From NCBI RefSeq assembly GCF_003337275.1, contig NZ_QPJQ01000003.1:1-64000 (forward strand): a stretch of 64,000 bases of DNA. Reading direction: 5' to 3'. The position numbers were made by a program, and so were the translations under genes. Source of the stretch: Marinomonas foliarum (GTDB lineage: Bacteria; Pseudomonadota; Gammaproteobacteria; Pseudomonadales; Marinomonadaceae). Of the stretch, positions 33,930 to 42,969 are shown piece after piece. The notes under the pieces were generated by a model. That model made no database searches. It was not told the DNA's origin and saw only the letters and a list, made by a program, of their open reading frames with translations. Every line of letters begins with the position of its first letter. Position 1 is the first letter of the stretch.

Positions 33930-35339
33930 ATGAACAGATTGCTCAAACACGTAAGCATGATCGTAGTCAGCACTTTTTTGATGACTTCAATGCTTTCTCA
34001 TGCTGCTTCTCTGCCTGACTTCACCGAGTTAGTTGAAGAAGCGTCCCCCGCTGTCGTGAATATCAGTACTGAACAGGCTGTTACCACAAAAACGGCTAAC
34101 GAAAGTGGTCAGCAATTAGGGCCAAATAGTGAAGAGCTTAACGAGTTCTTTAAGCACTTCTTTGGTCAGCAGCCTTTCGGACAGCAAGCGCCACCACAAC
34201 AAGGGCAGCGCAGTTCTTTAGGTTCTGGTTTTATTGTTTCGCATGATGGTTACGTCTTGACCAATAACCACGTTATTGATGGTGCAGATGTTATTCATGT
34301 GCGTCTAAACGATCGTCGTGAATATGTTGCTAAGTTAGTTGGAACCGATCCACGTACCGATTTAGCCTTACTGAAAATCGATGCCGATGATTTACCTATT
34401 GTAAAAATGGGCGACTCAGACAAGCTTAAACCAGGTCAGTGGGTATTAGCGATTGGCTCACCATTTGGTTTTGACTACACGGTTACTGCCGGTATTGTCA
34501 GTGCAACAGGGCGAAATTTACCCTCTGATAACTATGTGCCTTTTATTCAAACAGATGTGGCGATTAACCCAGGTAACTCGGGTGGCCCTTTGTTTAACTT
34601 AGATGGTGAAGTTGTTGGTATAAATTCGCAAATCTATACTCGTTCTGGTGGCTTTATGGGCGTGTCATTTGCGATTCCTTCTAAAGTTGCCATGTCTGTG
34701 GTTGATCAGCTGAAGAGCGATGGTAAGGTTTCTCGCGCTTGGCTGGGCGTACTGATTCAGGATGTAAATAATGAACTGGCTGAATCATTTGGTTTAGACA
34801 GATCAAACGGTGCTTTAATCAGTCGCGTATTACCTGATTCACCAGCAGAGAAATCAGGCTTAAGATCAGGCGATATTATCTTGAAATTTAATGGTGAATC
34901 TATCGCGCATTCTGGTGAGCTGCCTTATATTGTAGGGCAAATGAAGGCGGGTGAAAAAGTTGATGCCAGAGTATATCGAGATGGTAAAGAACAAACTATC
35001 TCGGTGACGCTTGAAGCACGCCCTAATGACCCTAAAGTCATTGCGCAATCGCAACAGGATCAAAACCGTCTAGGTATGATTGTTGGAGAAGTGCCAGCAG
35101 ACATGGCTAAGAAATTTGAAATTGAAGGTGGCGTTGTCATTGAGCAAGTGCTTGGTGGTACAGCGGCACGCAATGGACTTCAACCAGGTGATGTGATCAC
35201 CATGCTGAATGGAAAGCGCATTGAGAATGTGGCGAATTTTACTGATATTGCTAAAAATATTCCCAATGGGCGTTCAGTGCCAATGCGAGTTATCAGGCAG
35301 GGTTACCCAATGTTTATTCCGTTCAAAATCATGGAATAG
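33930..35339 (+). CDS. mucD: Periplasmic serine protease, DegP/MucD type
   Basis: A 469-residue HtrA-family protease/chaperone. A signal peptide (residues 1-25, SHAAS cleavage) leads to a trypsin-like domain with the full triad: His114 (TNNHVIDGAD), Asp144 (DPRTDLALLKID) and Ser217 (NPGNSGGPLFN). Two PDZ domains follow (about 265-360 and 375-465). The glutamine-rich stretch near 75-95 is the LA-loop region. It degrades misfolded envelope proteins and, in Pseudomonas, MucD restrains AlgU. The start ATG has AAGGAGA upstream. It is the fifth gene of the rpoE block, 61 bases after rseC, and ends in a strong terminator. Confidence 0.96.
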   Translation: MNRLLKHVSMIVVSTFLMTSMLSHAASLPDFTELVEEASPAVVNISTEQAVTTKTANESGQQLGPNSEELNEFFKHFFGQQPFGQQAPPQQGQRSSLGSGFIVSHDGYVLTNNHVIDGADVIHVRLNDRREYVAKLVGTDPRTDLALLKIDADDLPIVKMGDSDKLKPGQWVLAIGSPFGFDYTVTAGIVSATGRNLPSDNYVPFIQTDVAINPGNSGGPLFNLDGEVVGINSQIYTRSGGFMGVSFAIPSKVAMSVVDQLKSDGKVSRAWLGVLIQDVNNELAESFGLDRSNGALISRVLPDSPAEKSGLRSGDIILKFNGESIAHSGELPYIVGQMKAGEKVDARVYRDGKEQTISVTLEARPNDPKVIAQSQQDQNRLGMIVGEVPADMAKKFEIEGGVVIEQVLGGTAARNGLQPGDVITMLNGKRIENVANFTDIAKNIPNGRSVPMRVIRQGYPMFIPFKIME

Positions 35340-35352
35340 CGCAATTAGATAG

Positions 35353-35381
35353 AAAAAAGCGGCCATGGAGCCGCTTTTTTT
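35353..35381. terminator. mucD terminator
   Basis: aaaaaagcggc/gccgctttttt with a short loop, ending in seven Ts; 14 bases after mucD. The sequence is symmetrical and could work in both directions. Confidence 0.9.
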
Positions 35382-35488
35382 ATGCCTAAAACTTGTTAAT
35401 AAAGGTTAGACGTGTAACTATTTTTAAGCAAAATGACTTACTTAGAATAAGTCTGATTTAAGTGGCGTATTGTTTTGGAGGTTAGGTT

Positions 35489-35914
35489 GTGGAGCAAGTT
35501 GTAGAGAAAGGGATCTGCTTTCGTTTGGGTGATGAGCGGTACATTCATTCTCTTTCTAACGTAAAAGAAGTTCTGAGTTACCAGTCTCCAGCACCTGTGC
35601 CCGGTGCAAACGAAGGCGTAGAGGGAATGATTGACGTACGTGGGAATATGGTCACTGTTTTGTATGGTACGCACCTGTTGAAATTAGACCCTAATGAATG
35701 TGAGGAGGAAGGTCATATTATTGTATTGGATTTTCCTACTGGTCATTTTGGCGTTCGGGTAGAGGAAGTCGAACAGGTGATAGATATACCACAAAATGTG
35801 GATACAAATGGCCTTGAGTACCGAGACCATCACTGTATTCAAGGTACAGTGCAGCTAAATAAAGAACTTTATATTCTCGTGGAGTTTAGTGACTACTGTA
35901 AAGCACTGGACTGA
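35489..35914 (+). CDS. CheW-like chemotaxis coupling protein
   Basis: A 141-residue single CheW domain (GICFRLGDERYIHSLSNVKEVL; VEGMIDVRGNMVTVLYG; HFGVRVEEVEQVIDI). CheW proteins join chemoreceptors to CheA. The GTG start at 35489 is well supported by GGAGG seven bases upstream; an ATG reading is not available nearby. No cheA, receptor or flagellar gene is in the window, so this is an orphan. It may serve a chemosensory pathway encoded elsewhere, or type IV pili. Confidence 0.9.
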   Translation: MEQVVEKGICFRLGDERYIHSLSNVKEVLSYQSPAPVPGANEGVEGMIDVRGNMVTVLYGTHLLKLDPNECEEEGHIIVLDFPTGHFGVRVEEVEQVIDIPQNVDTNGLEYRDHHCIQGTVQLNKELYILVEFSDYCKALD

Positions 35915-35927
35915 ATAAGAATCAATG

Positions 35928-35956
35928 ACGACCTAGAGATAAGCTCTCTGGGTCGT
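35928..35956. terminator. Hairpin between cheW-like gene and argA
   Basis: acgacc and ggtcgt with an inner agag/ctct match form a stem-loop between convergent genes; there is a short T-run (ttt) on the plus strand. Probable shared terminator. Confidence 0.5.
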
Positions 35957-35987
35957 TTATGACTTTGTACTTGTAAATTTTTAGGTA

Positions 35988-37298
35988 TTACAATTTTTTA
36001 GCGAAGATTTTGGAGTTACGTTGATAGTTATACAGCGCTTGTTTTTGCGTTGGTAAACTTGCCAATGTTGTTTCGCTAAAGCCTCGTTCGATAAACCAAT
36101 GGGCTGTTCGAGTGGTAAGTAAAAAAAGCATTGAGAGATTAAGCCGCTTAGCAGCTTGTTCTATGCCTTTTAGTAAGCGTTCACCACGGTTAGATCCCCG
36201 ATAGTCTGGGGATACGGCCAAACAAGCTAACTCACCAGAATATTCTTGTTCAAAAGGATACAAAGCTGCACAAGCGACAATCGCACCGTCTCGTTCGATG
36301 ACAATAAAGCGGTCTATTTCATTTTCTAACAGCTCGCGTGATCGTCTAACCAAGATGCCTTTTTCTTCTAACGGGGATAGCAATGCCATCATGCCGCCAA
36401 CATCATCAATATGTGCTGGGCGCAGTTGTTCATAACTGTCTTCGTCGATCATGGTGCCTGAGCCTTCACGAGTGAAGAGTTCTTGCAGCAAACCACCATT
36501 TTCATTGTACGAAATTAAATGCGCTCTCGGCACGCCTTTGCGGACCGCTTGCACGCAGGCATCTAACGCTGCGTGGGTAATGCTAGAGAGCGACTTTTCT
36601 TTCAGAATGGCTTCTGCGTCCTTTGTCAAAAGCTCAGAGTAAAGTTCACCATCACTTTTAAAGACGCCTTCTTCTTCAGCGTAAATAATAAGCTTGTCAG
36701 CCTTTAGTTGGGTGGCTGCTTGAATAGCGACGTCTTCACTTTTTAGGTTAAATACTTCACCAGTTGGTGAAAAGCCAAGGTGTGGAAGTAGCACCATGTT
36801 ATCGTCTTCAAGCAAGCGAAAGATGGCTTCTGTATCAATACGGCGAACTTCACCTGTATGGCCGTAATCAATGCCATCAACGACACCCAAAGGCCTGGCG
36901 ATAACATAATTACCACTACAAACTTTTAGTCTTGCGCCATCCATAGGTGTATTCGAAAGGCCCATAGACAATTGAGCTTCCAGCTGAACGCGCACCGCCG
37001 CAGAGGCTTGAATAATATCTAATAATTGGTCTTGCGGTGTCACTCGGTAATCGTCTTCTACATGGCTAACTAAACGGCGATTGGCTAAAACTCGGCTAAT
37101 TTGTGGGCGTGCACCTTGTACTAACACAAGGCGGATTCCTAATGAATCCAGCAAAGCAAGGTCATGAATAATGCTTGAAAAGTGAGCACACTCAACCGCC
37201 TCACCTGGGATCAGTATGACGAAGGTTTTTCCCCTATGGGCATTAATATAGGGGGAAGAATGGCGGAACCAGTCCACATAGTTGAATTCTTCAGGCAC
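35988..37298 (-). CDS. argA: Amino-acid N-acetyltransferase (N-acetylglutamate synthase)
   Basis: A 436-residue fusion of an amino-acid-kinase-like N-terminal domain (FVILIPGEAVECAHF; LGIRLVLVQGARPQI) and a C-terminal GNAT domain (about 290-436; LACLAVSPDYRGSNRGERLL binds acetyl-CoA). It starts arginine synthesis from glutamate. I prefer the GTG at 37298 (MPEEFNY then the conserved RHSSPYINAHRG), one base after the argE stop, with GAGG six bases upstream inside argE; an ATG at 37310 would add four residues but lacks a ribosome site. It is co-transcribed with argE. Feedback inhibition by arginine is expected for this class. Confidence 0.94.
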   Translation of the reverse strand: MPEEFNYVDWFRHSSPYINAHRGKTFVILIPGEAVECAHFSSIIHDLALLDSLGIRLVLVQGARPQISRVLANRRLVSHVEDDYRVTPQDQLLDIIQASAAVRVQLEAQLSMGLSNTPMDGARLKVCSGNYVIARPLGVVDGIDYGHTGEVRRIDTEAIFRLLEDDNMVLLPHLGFSPTGEVFNLKSEDVAIQAATQLKADKLIIYAEEEGVFKSDGELYSELLTKDAEAILKEKSLSSITHAALDACVQAVRKGVPRAHLISYNENGGLLQELFTREGSGTMIDEDSYEQLRPAHIDDVGGMMALLSPLEEKGILVRRSRELLENEIDRFIVIERDGAIVACAALYPFEQEYSGELACLAVSPDYRGSNRGERLLKGIEQAAKRLNLSMLFLLTTRTAHWFIERGFSETTLASLPTQKQALYNYQRNSKIFAKKL

Positions 37299-37299
37299 G

Positions 37300-38475
37300 C
37301 TATTCCTCATTTTGTTGCTCGTTTAATTGAAGGCAGAAACGCTCGATAAGACCGCGAATTACCTCTTGCATAGGTTGAATTTGATCCAGTGCCATAAATT
37401 CATTTGGCTGGTGAGCCTGATCAATTGAGCCCGGCCCTAAAATCAACGTTTCCATTCCCATTTGATTTAGGAAGGAGCCTTCGGTTGCAAACGCCACTGT
37501 ACTTGCTTGGCGTTTAGTTAAGACTTCACAAGCTTTTATGATATCCGATTCGACCGATGTATAAAAAGACGGAACATCAGGAAATAAGCTATTTAACTGT
37601 ATTATTGTGCCTGTTTGTTCTTCGATACGAGGAAGTATGGCAGCAATTTCTGCTATGAGTGCTTGATTACTCATTCCTGGAAGGGCTCGTAGATCAAACT
37701 CAAGCTCACAACGTCCACAAATTCGATTCGGATTATCGCCGCCATGAATGCAGCCAAAATTCATTGTTGGGTAGTCGATAACAAAACTGGTATCACGGTA
37801 GTTTGCTTTTAATTGCTGACGAAATAACATTAATTCTGACATGACATCGTGCATGGCATCCAGCGCGTTGTTCCCCAGTGATGGATTAGAGGAGTGACCA
37901 GACTGTCCTGTGACTTGGATTCGCTCCATCATAATGCCTTTGTGGGCATAAATAGGAGTTAATGATGTGGGTTCACCTATTAGTGCATAGCGAGCCTTTA
38001 GTGTGCCTTGATCCACAAGTGCTCTAGCGCCTGACATAGAGCTCTCTTCGTCAGCGGTTGCCAGGATAATCAGTGGCTGCTTTAAATTGGATAGCTGCAT
38101 TTGTCGAACAGTATCAATCACAATGGCAAAGAAGCCTTTCATGTCGCAGCTGCCAAGACCGTAAAGTTTTTGCTCTCTCTCTTCCAGCTTGAACGGGTCT
38201 GATTTCCAGCGGCCTTTATCGTAAGGGACGGTATCTGTGTGACCGGATAATACTAAACCACCATCGCCACTGCCAAGCGTCGCAATCAAATTGAATTTAT
38301 TGGGATTGTCTGGCAAAGGCATCACTTCGCATTGAAAGCCTTGGGAACTGAGCCAATTTTCAAGCAATTGAATAACGCCTTTGTTTGACTGATCCCAATC
38401 AGCTTGACTACAACTGATAGAAGGCGATGCAATAAGCTGAGACATCATACTAATGAGCGAAGGCAATGCGGGCAT
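37300..38475 (-). CDS. argE: Acetylornithine deacetylase
   Basis: A 391-residue M20 metallopeptidase-family enzyme that removes acetate from N-acetylornithine. Metal-ligand motifs are SGHTDTVPYD, GSCDMKGFFA and ATADEESSMSGA; the dimerisation lid lies at about 180-290. Length is close to E. coli ArgE (383). It precedes argA on the same strand with a single base between stop and start. Having argE and argA together suggests the linear arginine pathway; argJ (recycling) is not seen here. Confidence 0.94.
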   Translation of the reverse strand: MPALPSLISMMSQLIASPSISCSQADWDQSNKGVIQLLENWLSSQGFQCEVMPLPDNPNKFNLIATLGSGDGGLVLSGHTDTVPYDKGRWKSDPFKLEEREQKLYGLGSCDMKGFFAIVIDTVRQMQLSNLKQPLIILATADEESSMSGARALVDQGTLKARYALIGEPTSLTPIYAHKGIMMERIQVTGQSGHSSNPSLGNNALDAMHDVMSELMLFRQQLKANYRDTSFVIDYPTMNFGCIHGGDNPNRICGRCELEFDLRALPGMSNQALIAEIAAILPRIEEQTGTIIQLNSLFPDVPSFYTSVESDIIKACEVLTKRQASTVAFATEGSFLNQMGMETLILGPGSIDQAHQPNEFMALDQIQPMQEVIRGLIERFCLQLNEQQNEE

Positions 38476-38606
38476 AGAAAGTGTTCCTTGAATCCGAGTT
38501 ATTAGCGAATATTACTACTGTACGCTAGGCATCTGGTACACTTGCTCGCACATTATTTTTTCTTTGTTGTTTGCTCAACAGCAAAGGTTTTAGAGGTTCG
38601 TATATT

Positions 38607-39548
38607 ATGGCTACCGAGCTAGAGCTAAAGTTAATGCTTCAGTCAGACTATCTCAAGTGCGCAAGTGATTTTCTTGATGAAATTTGTGCGCTTTCTGATA
38701 CAGATGATCAATCTCGTCAGCCAACCTTGGCTTTGATGAACGCCTATTTTGATACTGAAGACGCCAGTCTCATGAAAGGGGGAGTGGCAATACGTATCCG
38801 AGCGGTGAACAATACCTTTATTCAAACGGTAAAAACTCGTGGTAGTAATCGTATTGGCATGCACGCCCGAGGAGAGTGGGAGTGGTTTTTACCTAATGAC
38901 CAATTAGATTTATCGCTATTGAGTGAAGTGCCTCTGCCAGAAAGCCTACAGGATATGTCTTGGGCTGGTGAACTGATAGAAGTATATCGTACGGACTTTG
39001 AGCGACAAGTTTGGAATATTCAATCCCAAGAAACCAAGATGGAAGTGGTTTGTGATCAAGGGTTGGTTACCTCACCCTATGGTGAAGACGCTATTTGCGA
39101 GTTGGAGTTGGAGTTGAAGCAAGGTGACGAATCTGGTTTATATCAATTTGCGCTGCAGTTGGCTGAACAGGTTCCAGTGCAAGTGAGCATTGTCTCTAAG
39201 GCTCAAAAAGGCGTACGTTTGAAATATGGGCAGATAGAGTTCCCTGATAAACCACTTGCGACGTCAAGCTCTATTGAGCTGGCGGCGTATTGGTATGAAG
39301 TATGGTTAGTGTATTGGGAGGCAATGTATTTCATGGAGGATGAAGCGCTTTTGCAACCATTCCGTCACTCTATGGCGCAGTTGAAAAACTGCTTACCAGA
39401 CACATTAGCGCAGCAATTAACCGCGTTAGATAATGAGTTAATGCCTTATTTAGCAGACGAATCTGTTGTGTTAAAACAGTTAGCTGGCATGACAAACATT
39501 GGCGTCAATATGTTACTTGTCGGGCAATGGTTAAACAGCCAAGCTTAA
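38607..39548 (+). CDS. ygiF: CYTH-domain inorganic triphosphatase, YgiF-like with short C-terminal domain
   Basis: A 313-residue protein. Residues 1-200 are a CYTH domain with the ExExK start motif (ELELKLML) and acidic/basic strands (YFDTED; AIRIRAV; EWEWFL; CELELELKQG), as in E. coli YgiF, an inorganic triphosphatase. The E. coli protein (433 residues) has a C-terminal CHAD domain of about 200 residues; here only about 100 helical residues follow (SIELAAYWYEVWLVYW to the end). The start ATG at 38607 fits the family; a TTG at 38571 would add 12 residues. It is followed by glnE after 51 bases, matching the E. coli ygiF-glnE order. Confidence 0.88.
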   Translation: MATELELKLMLQSDYLKCASDFLDEICALSDTDDQSRQPTLALMNAYFDTEDASLMKGGVAIRIRAVNNTFIQTVKTRGSNRIGMHARGEWEWFLPNDQLDLSLLSEVPLPESLQDMSWAGELIEVYRTDFERQVWNIQSQETKMEVVCDQGLVTSPYGEDAICELELELKQGDESGLYQFALQLAEQVPVQVSIVSKAQKGVRLKYGQIEFPDKPLATSSSIELAAYWYEVWLVYWEAMYFMEDEALLQPFRHSMAQLKNCLPDTLAQQLTALDNELMPYLADESVVLKQLAGMTNIGVNMLLVGQWLNSQA

Positions 39549-39599
39549 TGATCTATGTTGTAACGAAAAAATAAAAAGAAAATGTTGTAAGGAAGCCCT

Positions 39600-42530
39600 G
39601 TGACACCACCTCATTTAAACCCAAATTACGCGATATTTTGTGAGCAATCTCTTTCTCGTTCCTTGTTATTGGAGCATGTTCAAGACGCACGAGAAAGACA
39701 AGGTCTTGATGCATTGAGCCAAGAGCAAATTGAGACATTAGAGCCATTGTGGATTTTGAGTGAGTATTTGCATCAGCAGTTTACCCGCTCTCCTCATTGG
39801 TTAGATGATCTATTAACGCTTAGCGAATTACCTGAAAAGCCATCAGTAGAAGCGTTGATGGCAGGTGAAGTGTTTTTTTCATGCGAAGCCAAGGCTTGCC
39901 CAACAGAATCATTGGAGCCATTGGACGAAGCTAGTTTTATTAAGCGTTTACGTTTGTATCGACAATGGTGGATGGTGCGACTGATCGCCTTGGATATTCA
40001 GCAGCAACTAACATTGACCGAGCTAACGTCGCGCCTAAGCGGTTTAGCCGATGCCTGTGTTAACGCCAGCTTGCAATGGACAACGCAGCACTACCTTGCC
40101 TTGTATGGTCAGGCATTGGATAGCAACAGCCAACCTCAGTCAATGATTGTGATTGGTATGGGGAAATTGGGGGGCAATGAGTTAAACCTGTCTTCCGACA
40201 TTGATCTCATTTTTGCGTTCCGTGAACATGGTGATACTCAAGGCGGTAAAAAAAGTTTATCTCACCAAGAATACTTTACTAAGTTAGGTCAAAAACTGAT
40301 TCAGCATTTGGATCAGGTAAGTGCTGATGGCTTTGTATTTAGAGTCGACATGCGCTTGCGGCCGTTTGGTCAGTCTGGTGCCTTGGTTTTGAATATGGAC
40401 TCTCTAGAGAATTATTACCAAGATCAAGGCCGAGATTGGGAGCGCTACGCCATGATCAAAGCCCGGGTTATGGCAGGAAGCGCATTGGATGTTTGTGAAT
40501 TCGAAGCGTTACGAAAGCCTTTTGTTTATCGCAAGTATTTAGATTTTGGTGCAATAGGAGCGCTGCGAGATCTTAAGCAAATGATCGCAAAGGAAGTTCG
40601 CCGTAAAGGCATAGAGCATAATATTAAACTAGGCGAGGGCGGCATTCGCGAAGTGGAGTTTATAGCTCAAGCTTTGCAGATTCTACATGGTGGTCGAGAT
40701 CAGAAGTTGCAAACACCCTCCTTGATGAAAGTCTTGCCTTACCTTGCTAAGCAGGATTATTTGCCTGCTGAGGAAGTCGAGCAGTTACGTGAAGCGTATT
40801 TGCTTTTACGTCGAACCGAGCATGCTTTGCAAGCCGTGAATGACGAGCAAACTCAATTATTGCCCGAAGATGAAAGAGCGCGTACACGCATAGCCTTGCT
40901 GGTTGGATTTCCTTCTTGGGAGGCGTTAGATGAACGCCTATGGGAAGTGCGTAACAATGTTCATCGCTCTTTTGTGGCATTAATCGACGACGGTAATGAA
41001 AGTAGTGAAGAGGTTAAGAGCCAAGAAACATGGCGTTTATTGATCAAGCATCCAGAAGATAAAGAAGCCATTGAAGACGCCATTGAACTGATTATGTGGC
41101 AAGATCAAGAGGCAGCTATTGTACGAATCTCACAATTGCTTAGCTCACGCACCGTAGTGTACATGCAACCCATTGGTCATGAACGACTTGCTGTATTCTT
41201 AGCTGCACTCATAACGAAATTAATGGATGAAGCTAATCCTGATTTAGTGTTAGAGCGTGTTTTTCCTATATTAGAAGCGGTATTGCGCCGAACGGCTTAT
41301 TTGGTACTGCTATGTGAAAATCAAACCGCGCTGACTCATCTGATTCGTTTATGTCGAGAAAGTGTTTGGTTTACCGAGGCAATTTCGACAACGCCAGCAT
41401 TGTTAGATGAACTGTTAGACGCTAATACATTATTTTCTCCACCAGATAAGGCCATGCTTGCTGAAGAGCTCCAGCAGATATTATTGCGCTTGCCGGAAGA
41501 GGATGAGGAAGCGCAAATGGACGCTATGCGTCGCTTTAGGCGTTCTATTATTTTACGAATCGCAGCGTGCGATATCACCGAGATATTACCTGTCATGAAA
41601 GTGAGTGATCACTTAACTTGGTTGGCAGAAGTTCTTCTTGATCAAGTGTTACAGCAGTCTTGGCAATATTTGACGAAGAAGCATGGTTTCCCTGTAAGCC
41701 AAGGTGAAGCAGCTTATACACCACAATTAGCAATTATTGGTTACGGAAAATCAGGTGGCTGGGAGCTGGGTTACGATTCAGATTTGGATCTTGTGTTTAT
41801 TCATGATGCACAAGCAACAGGTAGCACAGACGGCGAACGCAGTATCGATAATTTAACTTTCTATACTCGACTAGGGCAGCGTTTAATTCACATGATCACG
41901 AGCTTTACAGCTGCGGGCCGATTGTATGAGGTAGACATGCGCTTGCGTCCTTCTGGTAATTCTGGCCTATTGGTTTCTAGTTTAGATGCCTTTAAAGATT
42001 ACCAGCAAAAGGAAGCGTGGGTTTGGGAGCATCAAGCATTGACGCGTTCTCGTGGTTTGGCGGGAGACCCTAATCTACTGGCTAAGTTTGAAGACTGCCG
42101 CAAAGAAATTATTGCTTCTGTTAGAGATCGAAATGAACTCAAAGCGGAAGTAATAAAAATGCGTGAGAAAATGCGTGCTCACCTTGATACTGGTGGTAAA
42201 GACAAAGGTTTTGATCTTAAGCAGGGCGCTGGTGGCATTATAGACATCGAATTTATGGTGCAGTACTTAGTATTGGCTTGGTCGCACCAGTATCCTGAAC
42301 TTATGCGTTTTTCGGATAATGTCCGCCAGTTAGAAGCCGCAGCAAGTGTTGGGCTTCTAGATAAAGATCAAGCAGAGAAGATGACTGACACTTATACCTT
42401 GTATCGATCTTTTGTTCATCGGTTGAGTTTGCAGCAGCAGAGTCGAGTCATTCAAAATGAAAAGCTGGTCAGTAATCAGAGTTTGGTCAGCCAATATTGG
42501 GATAGCTTTGTTACGGATCAGAGAGTTTGA
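39600..42530 (+). CDS. glnE: Bifunctional glutamine-synthetase adenylyltransferase/deadenylyltransferase
   Basis: A 976-residue enzyme that adds and removes AMP on glutamine synthetase in response to PII and glutamine. Both nucleotidyltransferase centres are intact: GMGKLGGNELNLSSDIDLIF (about residue 184-203) and GYGKSGGWELGYDSDLDLVF (about 715-734), each with paired aspartates. The length fits the family (E. coli 946). The GTG start has AAGGA six bases upstream. It follows the YgiF-like gene and probably shares its message. A PII protein gene is at 56169. Confidence 0.96.
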   Translation: MTPPHLNPNYAIFCEQSLSRSLLLEHVQDARERQGLDALSQEQIETLEPLWILSEYLHQQFTRSPHWLDDLLTLSELPEKPSVEALMAGEVFFSCEAKACPTESLEPLDEASFIKRLRLYRQWWMVRLIALDIQQQLTLTELTSRLSGLADACVNASLQWTTQHYLALYGQALDSNSQPQSMIVIGMGKLGGNELNLSSDIDLIFAFREHGDTQGGKKSLSHQEYFTKLGQKLIQHLDQVSADGFVFRVDMRLRPFGQSGALVLNMDSLENYYQDQGRDWERYAMIKARVMAGSALDVCEFEALRKPFVYRKYLDFGAIGALRDLKQMIAKEVRRKGIEHNIKLGEGGIREVEFIAQALQILHGGRDQKLQTPSLMKVLPYLAKQDYLPAEEVEQLREAYLLLRRTEHALQAVNDEQTQLLPEDERARTRIALLVGFPSWEALDERLWEVRNNVHRSFVALIDDGNESSEEVKSQETWRLLIKHPEDKEAIEDAIELIMWQDQEAAIVRISQLLSSRTVVYMQPIGHERLAVFLAALITKLMDEANPDLVLERVFPILEAVLRRTAYLVLLCENQTALTHLIRLCRESVWFTEAISTTPALLDELLDANTLFSPPDKAMLAEELQQILLRLPEEDEEAQMDAMRRFRRSIILRIAACDITEILPVMKVSDHLTWLAEVLLDQVLQQSWQYLTKKHGFPVSQGEAAYTPQLAIIGYGKSGGWELGYDSDLDLVFIHDAQATGSTDGERSIDNLTFYTRLGQRLIHMITSFTAAGRLYEVDMRLRPSGNSGLLVSSLDAFKDYQQKEAWVWEHQALTRSRGLAGDPNLLAKFEDCRKEIIASVRDRNELKAEVIKMREKMRAHLDTGGKDKGFDLKQGAGGIIDIEFMVQYLVLAWSHQYPELMRFSDNVRQLEAAASVGLLDKDQAEKMTDTYTLYRSFVHRLSLQQQSRVIQNEKLVSNQSLVSQYWDSFVTDQRV

Positions 42531-42664
42531 GTGAATTTTATCCAGTTTACAAAAAGACATTCGTAAATATGTTATTCTCTGGCTATACTAATTAAATTGA
42601 TGTTTTTTTGATCAGTGAATAACCTACAAACACTAACAGCGTTCGTAGGTTTATAGGAGGAAAA

Positions 42665-42874
42665 ATGCCAAGCATTAATGGTTTGAGTAGTCCTGCGATG
42701 GATTATGCTAGTGAAGTATACAGTGCAAGCTTGTCAAAAGTTGCTCAGCAACAAAAGGCAGAACAAGAGCTTACCTTATTAGAGGAAGCCGCGAAAAGTG
42801 TAACACCTGCTGCGAATAGCGGGTCGCACACCACGACAGATAACTTAGGTCAGAATATAAACGTTAACGTTTGA
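42665..42874 (+). CDS. Small putative motility protein, YjfB-like
   Basis: A 69-residue acidic protein: a serine-rich start (PSINGLSSPAMDYASEV), a helix rich in Gln/Glu/Lys (about 25-48), a flexible Ser/Thr/Asn stretch and the terminal DNLGQNINVNV. Size, the xxAS/KxAxQQ helix and the -GQNIxV ending resemble the YjfB family of putative motility proteins (PF14070) as remembered; that match is tentative. It has one of the best ribosome sites in the window (AGGAGG with a six-base spacer to ATG) and is followed by a strong terminator, so it is very likely expressed. No function is known. Confidence 0.65.
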   Translation: MPSINGLSSPAMDYASEVYSASLSKVAQQQKAEQELTLLEEAAKSVTPAANSGSHTTTDNLGQNINVNV

Positions 42875-42905
42875 CCTGATCGATTTGACGTTGCAAAACA
42901 ACGAA

Positions 42906-42938
42906 AGCCTCGCCAGATGTTATCTGGCGAGGCTTTTT
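42906..42938 (+). terminator. Terminator of the small YjfB-like gene
   Basis: A 13-bp perfect stem (agcctcgccagat and complement) with a three-base loop, followed by five Ts; 32 bases after the stop codon. Confidence 0.92.
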
Positions 42939-42969
42939 CATGTCTAAAATTGTATTTTAGCTAACTAGG

